Shown here piece by piece: positions 59,545-64,000 of a DNA stretch of 64,000 nucleotides. The position numbers were made by a program, and so were the translations under genes. The number at the start of each line of letters is the position of its first letter. Within the stretch, counting starts at the first letter, position 1. This DNA is from Chondromyces crocatus (GTDB lineage: Bacteria > Myxococcota_A > Polyangia > Polyangiales > Polyangiaceae): contig NZ_CP012159.1 of assembly GCF_001189295.1 (NCBI RefSeq), positions 10,001,856-10,065,855 on the forward strand. The letters are read 5' to 3'. Below the pieces are notes generated by a model. The model was not told where the DNA came from. It saw nothing but the letters and a program-made list of their open reading frames with translations, and searched no databases.

Positions 59545-61455
59545 TCAAAACTCACACTGGCCCGTCACCGCGCTGCAGAATGATCCAGGCGCCACGAAGG
59601 GACAGATTTCGCCGAAATAAGACTGGCAGGGGATGCCACACGCGTGAGCCGTATGCGTGTAACAGATCTGACCGCTGGGGCAGTCTGCATTGGAGACACA
59701 TCGGCAGTTGAAATCATCAGGAATGCCGTTTCCGTTCTCGTCCACCCCGTTGCAGCATTCAGTGATGTAGTAGTCGCTCGCGCTGCAATCATCGTCTGCA
59801 CAATCGATCTTGCCATCGCAATCGTTGTCCAGACCATCCGTGCAGGCAGCGATGCCGAACTCTGGCGCGGGCGGGAGACCGTTGGCGCAGTTCAGACAAG
59901 GGCCTATCCCTGCACAGTCGGGATCAGCACAGTCCACGTAAATATCACCATCATTGTCGATCCCATCGTTGCAGATCTCGGGAGGATTGGGGGTGATGAC
60001 GACATTGAGCACAAAAGGCCCCTCGTTGGCTCCACCAACTGGGTCGACCGTGTAGCCATCGAGGAAAACGAAGTAAGTCCCCGGATAGAGGAGGTTGAAC
60101 ACCAGCCTCGCTGCCCAGCTGCTACCGGCACTGTCGTCGTCACAGCCGATCTCTGCGCCCGAGTTACAGGCCCCCGTCCGCACGTAAAGGGTGGAATCGA
60201 AGCTCGTCCCGATGGAATCGAGCACGACACGGGAGGGTTGCGAGAGCGTGAAATAGAAGACGGCTTCCCCTGCATCACCACCGCAAACTCCTCGTGTCTC
60301 GCTGATGTGTCCCGTGGTGTCTCCTGTATAGGTCCCGCTTCCCGTGATGAGCTTGGGAGAGAGGCAATTCGCCTGCTGAAGAACACAATATGGATTGTTC
60401 GCGCAGTCCGGATCCTGGCAATCAATCAGCGTGTCGTTGTCATCGTCGATGCCGTTGTTGCACTGCTCCGGCACAGCCACGCAATTTGGCGCGAAGAAGC
60501 AAGCAGTATCCGCACAATCGATTCTGCCGTCGCAGTTGTTGTCGATGCCGTCATTGCAGATCTCCGGCATGCAGTGCTGGCATGACGGCGACGAGAAGCA
60601 CTGAGAATCAGCACAGTCGACACGGCCGTCACAGTCGTTGTCCACGTTATCCGAGCAGATCTCCGGAGATCCGGGGGGTACACAGGCACAGGGGAAGATC
60701 CCTCGACAGTCGGGATCGGCGCAGTCGATGAGCAGATCGCAGTCATCGTCGGTTCCGTTTCCGCAGTTCTCGGTCCGAGCCCGACACTGGCAGAGTGGGT
60801 CCGAGGAGCAATCCGCATCGTCGCAGTCGAAGGCCCCGTCGCAGTCATCGTCGAAACCGTTGCCGCACTTGCCCGCCTCCGATGCTGAACAACCGCACGC
60901 AGGCGTCCCCGCGCAGTCACTGTCGAAGCAGTCGACGATGGTGTCGCAGTCGTCATCGATCCCATTGGTGCAGTTCTCCCCCGTGGGAGACGGTGTGCAT
61001 CCGCACAGGGGGGCACCATCACAGGCCGGGTCGAAACAATCCGCAACTCCGTTGCAATCGTTGTCTGCAGCATCGGTGCAGTTCTCGATGGCCCCTGGGT
61101 ATACCGAGGGATTGAAGTCGTTGCAGTCATCCCCCCCGCAGCTCAGGGGCGCGTGCCCGTCGCCGTCATCGTCACGTGGGCGATGCCGGCAAACCCCATC
61201 ACTGCAGGTGTCGGTCGTGCAGGCATCACGGTCATCACAGTCCGTCGGCCCACTGCAGGGGGTCCCCCCCCCACCGCCCAGCCCGCCTTCACCGCCTGGC
61301 CCGCTGTGGGAGCTGGTGGAGGTCGCGCCACCGGCACCTCCGGCGTTCACATCGAACTCGTTCAAGCCGGAGCGACCGCAGGCGCCCATCGCAAGGCTGA
61401 GTCCAGCGAGGGCGCTCAAGCCCAGCATCGCGAACTTCATCGTAGCGTCCGACAT
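59545..61455 (-). CDS. MopE-like Cys-rich lipoprotein with nine DCDG repeats
   Basis: A 636-residue exported protein. The lipobox is LAMGAC (Cys about 26), followed by a Gly-rich linker. A MopE-type unit (DDDGDGHAPLSCGGDDCND) leads into nine repeats of the form E.C.(N/D)G.D(D/N)DCDG..DC.D.DC, seven before and two after a beta-sandwich of about 130 residues resembling a pre-peptidase C-terminal domain (VFYFTLSQPSRVVLDS). The Asp-rich loops are likely to bind calcium, and the cysteines to be paired. It is probably on the cell surface. Start ATG 61455 or ATG 61440. Confidence 0.88.
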   Translation of the reverse strand: MSDATMKFAMLGLSALAGLSLAMGACGRSGLNEFDVNAGGAGGATSTSSHSGPGGEGGLGGGGGTPCSGPTDCDDRDACTTDTCSDGVCRHRPRDDDGDGHAPLSCGGDDCNDFNPSVYPGAIENCTDAADNDCNGVADCFDPACDGAPLCGCTPSPTGENCTNGIDDDCDTIVDCFDSDCAGTPACGCSASEAGKCGNGFDDDCDGAFDCDDADCSSDPLCQCRARTENCGNGTDDDCDLLIDCADPDCRGIFPCACVPPGSPEICSDNVDNDCDGRVDCADSQCFSSPSCQHCMPEICNDGIDNNCDGRIDCADTACFFAPNCVAVPEQCNNGIDDDNDTLIDCQDPDCANNPYCVLQQANCLSPKLITGSGTYTGDTTGHISETRGVCGGDAGEAVFYFTLSQPSRVVLDSIGTSFDSTLYVRTGACNSGAEIGCDDDSAGSSWAARLVFNLLYPGTYFVFLDGYTVDPVGGANEGPFVLNVVITPNPPEICNDGIDNDGDIYVDCADPDCAGIGPCLNCANGLPPAPEFGIAACTDGLDNDCDGKIDCADDDCSASDYYITECCNGVDENGNGIPDDFNCRCVSNADCPSGQICYTHTAHACGIPCQSYFGEICPFVAPGSFCSAVTGQCEF

Positions 61456-61719
61456 GATCCCACCTCTGCCGTCTTGGCAGGTCCCTCCAAGCCAGAGGCT
61501 CGGTGCTGCGAAGCGTACTGAGTTGGCCGCTGCAACACGGAGAAGGACGCGCTTCGGATGGCCGCTCGCGTGATGAGACCTTGTCTTTCAGAACGAGCGC
61601 AAGAGCAAGTTTCAGACCGACACGCCCCCCGCGCATCAATCCTACGAATCAACGGGCAAGCAGGGACACCATGACAAGTTGCCGGTCATGGCGGCAGCGT
61701 GTAACCACTGAGCGCCTTG

Positions 61720-61890
61720 ATGCTCCGTCAGCTCGAGCAAGACCGGCCCCCGGAGGGGCTCCAGCGTGGGCGTTACCCGGCCCCAGCGTGGACGATCGCC
61801 GCGCTCGGGATGGCACTCCTGCTCGGGGCTGTGCTCTTCCTGAGCTGGCGTGCGCGTCGCGCCTCGAAGCGTTCGCGAGGCTCCAGGTGA
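61720..61890 (+). CDS. Small single-pass membrane protein
   Basis: A 56-residue protein with ATG 61720; an in-frame TAA lies at 61702-61704. The first 22 residues are charged (MLRQLEQDRPPEGLQ). One strong membrane helix follows, WTIAALGMALLLGAVLFLSW, then a basic tail (RARRASKRSRGSR). The inside-positive tail suggests the C-terminus is cytoplasmic. It lies 73 bases before the flippase-like gene on the same strand and may be expressed with it. There is no clear Shine-Dalgarno site and no known family, so it is moderately supported. Confidence 0.45.
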   Translation: MLRQLEQDRPPEGLQRGRYPAPAWTIAALGMALLLGAVLFLSWRARRASKRSRGSR

Positions 61891-61963
61891 GAGCATGGCT
61901 CACGCGCAGAGGTGTTCCGAAGTTCGCAGCTGAGCGCGGCGCAGGTAACCGTCGGAAAACAAC

Positions 61964-62962
61964 GTGAGCAAGCTCGGCCGGCGGCTGGTTCTCGTGATGC
62001 TCTTGGGCGTCGCCGTCTACGGGGCCATCATCCTCTCACGGGGGTTCGCCCAGATCAGCGCAAGCCTTCGAGACTACGCTTGGTGGACCTTTGCAGCAGC
62101 TTGTGGGCTGGCGTTCACGAACTATCTGCTCCGCTTTCTGAAGTGGGAGTACTACCTCGCCCACCTCGAGGTGCGTGGGATCCCCAAAGGGGAGAGCCTG
62201 CTGACTTTCCTGTCCGGGTTCGTGCTGACGGTGACCCCCGGAAAGGTGGGCGAGGTCTTCAAGTCGGTGATCCTGTATCAGACGCGTCGCGTCCCGATCT
62301 CGCGGACGGCACCGATCGTGTTCGCCGAGCGAATCACCGATCTGATCGGGGTGATCGTGATCATCTCCCTGGGGAGCATCAGTTTTCCTGGTGGAGCGAT
62401 CTGGGCAACGCTCGGTGCGCTCGTGGTGGTTGCGCTCCTCTTGCTGGTCGCGTGGCCGCGCTTCTCCGACCAGCTGCTGCGCGCCTTGACGCTTCTTCCT
62501 GGAGTGCTCGGGAAGGCCGCGACGCGGATCGGTCCGAAGGTCGCGGTCGCCCTGCATGGGATGAAAGGTCTCACGACCCCTTCGAAGCTGATTTTGCCCA
62601 CGATCCTTTCCATCGGCGCCTGGGGGCTCGAGGGGTTCGGTCTGTGGGTCATCCTGCATGGCTTCGCTGAAAAGCCAGCGCTGCCACTGACGGCGTTCTT
62701 CTACTCGACCGCCACGCTGGCCGGAGCGCTCGTTCCAGTCCCGGGTGGGCTGGGCGTGACGGACAAATTGCTCGAAGAACAGCTCGCACGACTCGGTGGC
62801 GTGCCGAATGGGACAGCCACGGCGGCCATGTTGCTTGTTCGGTTTGCGACGCTGTGGTTTGCTGTCGTCGTGGGCTTCGCAGCCCTCGGTGTACTTCGGT
62901 TGCGCTACCCGCAGATGGTCGCTGAAGCCGACGACCCGACTGGCGGAGACGCTGGACACTGA
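61964..62962 (+). CDS. Lysylphosphatidylglycerol-synthase-TM-region-like membrane protein (UPF0104)
   Basis: A 332-residue polytopic protein with about eight helices. It matches the UPF0104/AglD family, related to the flippase part of MprF: LRFLKWEYYLAHL, GFVLTVTPGKVGEVFKS, RTAPIVFAERITDLIGV and ALVPVPGGLGVTDKLLEEQL are hallmark segments. These proteins move or modify lipid-linked compounds. No synthase domain is attached. The start is GTG 61964, without a clear ribosome binding site. The small membrane protein upstream may be a partner. Confidence 0.88.
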   Translation: MSKLGRRLVLVMLLGVAVYGAIILSRGFAQISASLRDYAWWTFAAACGLAFTNYLLRFLKWEYYLAHLEVRGIPKGESLLTFLSGFVLTVTPGKVGEVFKSVILYQTRRVPISRTAPIVFAERITDLIGVIVIISLGSISFPGGAIWATLGALVVVALLLLVAWPRFSDQLLRALTLLPGVLGKAATRIGPKVAVALHGMKGLTTPSKLILPTILSIGAWGLEGFGLWVILHGFAEKPALPLTAFFYSTATLAGALVPVPGGLGVTDKLLEEQLARLGGVPNGTATAAMLLVRFATLWFAVVVGFAALGVLRLRYPQMVAEADDPTGGDAGH

Positions 62963-63143
62963 GAGAGGGCGTCCAGTTCGATCTGGGCACCTCGACCCGA
63001 GGAAGTGGATTGTCAGAAAAGACGCTTTCCTCACGGGCTGATATAGAGTGCGGCAAGAGCGGGATGACCCTGCTCGATCAGGCCGCGCGGTCGTCGCGCG
63101 CCCACGGCCAGAAAGATTGCGGAACCCCGCGGCCCCTTACCAC

Positions 63144-63743
63144 ATGGCAACGATCGAACGAGGCGTCGAACTAGTACGGCGCGTTATCACGCACCTGAAA
63201 CAGCGGCCCCAGAGCAAGGATGTATCCGGCGCGAGCCCAGCAGCCCTCGACGCGCTCGAGTCTCGGCTGATGGTGGAGTTGCCGCCAACGCTCAGGGTTT
63301 TTCTGGAGTTCGACTTCCGCTTTGACAGCCTGGGCAAACGCTTCAAGGGCCGTCATCGGTTCGGCATGGATCCGACCGCTCCTACGCCCAAGATGACCTC
63401 GGTGCGCAAGCTCGCAGAGGCGATGGTCGAGCTTGGATGGACCGACTCGCGGATCCGTAACAAGGTCGTCCGTCTACCCAACCTCGCCGGGCAACCGTGG
63501 AACGCGCTTTACCTGGGAGAGGCTCGACGTGACGGTGAGCTCTTGATCCTCGGGCTGGACAACGAAGACACCAGTGTTCGGGTGTTTCCCCGATACACGG
63601 CGTTCGACTTGTACCTGGCGCATCAGACAGGGCTCGTGCGGCTCACCGAAGGCCAACGTCTTGAGGATCTCGAGTCCTACATCGCCCTCAACCCCGATCT
63701 ACGAACCGGGGACGATGATGATGAAGGAGATTCCGACTACTGA
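63144..63743 (+). CDS. Hypothetical protein, SUKH/SMI1-like appearance
   Basis: A 199-residue protein without signal or membrane segment. The segment LESRLMVELPPTLRVFLEFDFRFD resembles the N-terminal helix-plus-loop of SMI1/KNR4 (SUKH) proteins (x-LP-x-x-(L/Y)-x-x-(F/L)), which include immunity proteins of polymorphic toxins. The rest fits poorly, so this is a suggestion only. The end is acidic (RTGDDDDEGDSDY). ATG 63144 is chosen over an upstream open frame that looks unlike protein. It lies 181 bases after the flippase-like gene. Confidence 0.7.
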   Translation: MATIERGVELVRRVITHLKQRPQSKDVSGASPAALDALESRLMVELPPTLRVFLEFDFRFDSLGKRFKGRHRFGMDPTAPTPKMTSVRKLAEAMVELGWTDSRIRNKVVRLPNLAGQPWNALYLGEARRDGELLILGLDNEDTSVRVFPRYTAFDLYLAHQTGLVRLTEGQRLEDLESYIALNPDLRTGDDDDEGDSDY

Positions 63744-63792
63744 TCTGCCACAAGCGTAGATCGGCATCACGACGAACGAGCAGGCGCGCGCT

Positions 63793-64000
63793 GTGAGCGA
63801 AGAGCGGGACGCCGAGAGTCCTCTACGGTTCGAGGTGAGTCAGGACGATCCCCGCGATCGTCTCGACAAACTCCTGGTCTCCCTGCTCACCCGCGCCGGT
63901 CGTGATGCTTCACGCGCCGTGATACAGCGCTGGATCGCCGAAGGGCGTGTACGCGTCGACGGGTCACTCCACCGCGCCTCTTCTGCCGTGCGGAGTGGTG
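63793..64000 (+). CDS. RluD-type pseudouridine synthase, 3' part outside the window
   Basis: The first 69 residues of an RluA/RluD family pseudouridine synthase. They form an S4 RNA-binding domain: RLDKLLVSLL, SRAVIQRWIAEGRVRVDG and SAVRSG. In the family this is followed by a catalytic domain with an RLD motif, which lies beyond base 64000. The GTG at 63793 is the likely start. RluD modifies helix 69 of 23S rRNA, but RluA, RluC or RluB cannot be excluded from this fragment. Confidence 0.85.
   Translation, partial: MSEERDAESPLRFEVSQDDPRDRLDKLLVSLLTRAGRDASRAVIQRWIAEGRVRVDGSLHRASSAVRSG

Overview
The window is high-GC, gene-dense DNA from a large-genome bacterium. It most resembles a myxobacterium of the Sorangium/Polyangium type. 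The signs are many lipoproteins with low-complexity Ala/Pro/Gly linkers, a MopE-like DCDG-repeat protein, a kinase-like protein with a disordered linker, zinc-ribbon and DNRLRE secreted proteins, GTG starts and frequent 4-base ATGA/GTGA overlaps. No rRNA, tRNA, insertion sequence, prophage or CRISPR array was seen. Assignment to a lineage is an inference from gene content, not a search result.

Layout. Bases 1-10.2 kb hold envelope and signalling proteins of unknown role: lipoproteins, a zinc-ribbon membrane protein, a sulfatase-modifying-factor-like lipoprotein, a long Ala/Pro protein and a TerB-like protein, plus a crotonase. Bases 10.3-18.6 kb hold a three-subunit molybdenum hydroxylase operon. 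Its maturation pair (MocA-like and XdhC) lies 3 kb away on the same strand. Bases 18.7-24.0 kb hold a HEAT-plus-methyltransferase protein that overlaps tail-to-tail with a pseudokinase, then a coupled lipoprotein pair. Bases 23.7-27.5 kb hold a CNNM/CorC-type membrane protein, a plant-type glutamate-cysteine ligase and a homocysteine-methyltransferase-like protein without zinc cysteines. Bases 27.7-36.5 kb hold a five-gene MoxR/von Willebrand factor A operon. Next come a receiver-acidic-histone-H1-like fusion protein (36.7-38.1 kb), an HpnA-like epimerase, a 42-bp tandem array and CIRCE-controlled groES-groEL (38.3-42.1 kb).

Bases 42.3-48.4 kb hold an RNA methyltransferase, a C2/PDZ lipoprotein, asnS, and a three-gene set containing a class II amidotransferase and a patatin that both lack catalytic residues. 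Bases 48.5-54.7 kb hold a coupled operon of acyl carrier protein, ketosynthase fusion, lipoprotein and second ketosynthase fusion, with a divergent, catalytically intact crotonase. Bases 54.8-64.0 kb hold an Mpo1-like protein, an unusual ECF sigma factor, a DUF1704 metallopeptidase-like protein, a second MoxR, SixA, the DCDG-repeat lipoprotein, a flippase-like membrane protein, an unknown protein and the start of an RluD-type pseudouridine synthase cut by the right edge.

The strongest candidates for something undescribed are two. One is the receiver-acidic-H1-like fusion at 36694-38097, which looks like a phosphorylation-controlled DNA-compacting protein. The other is the ACP/KS-KS0/lipoprotein/KS-KS0 operon at 48472-53837. 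A second theme is the number of apparent pseudoenzymes: a kinase, a patatin, an amidotransferase, a homocysteine methyltransferase and a crotonase, each lacking key residues.
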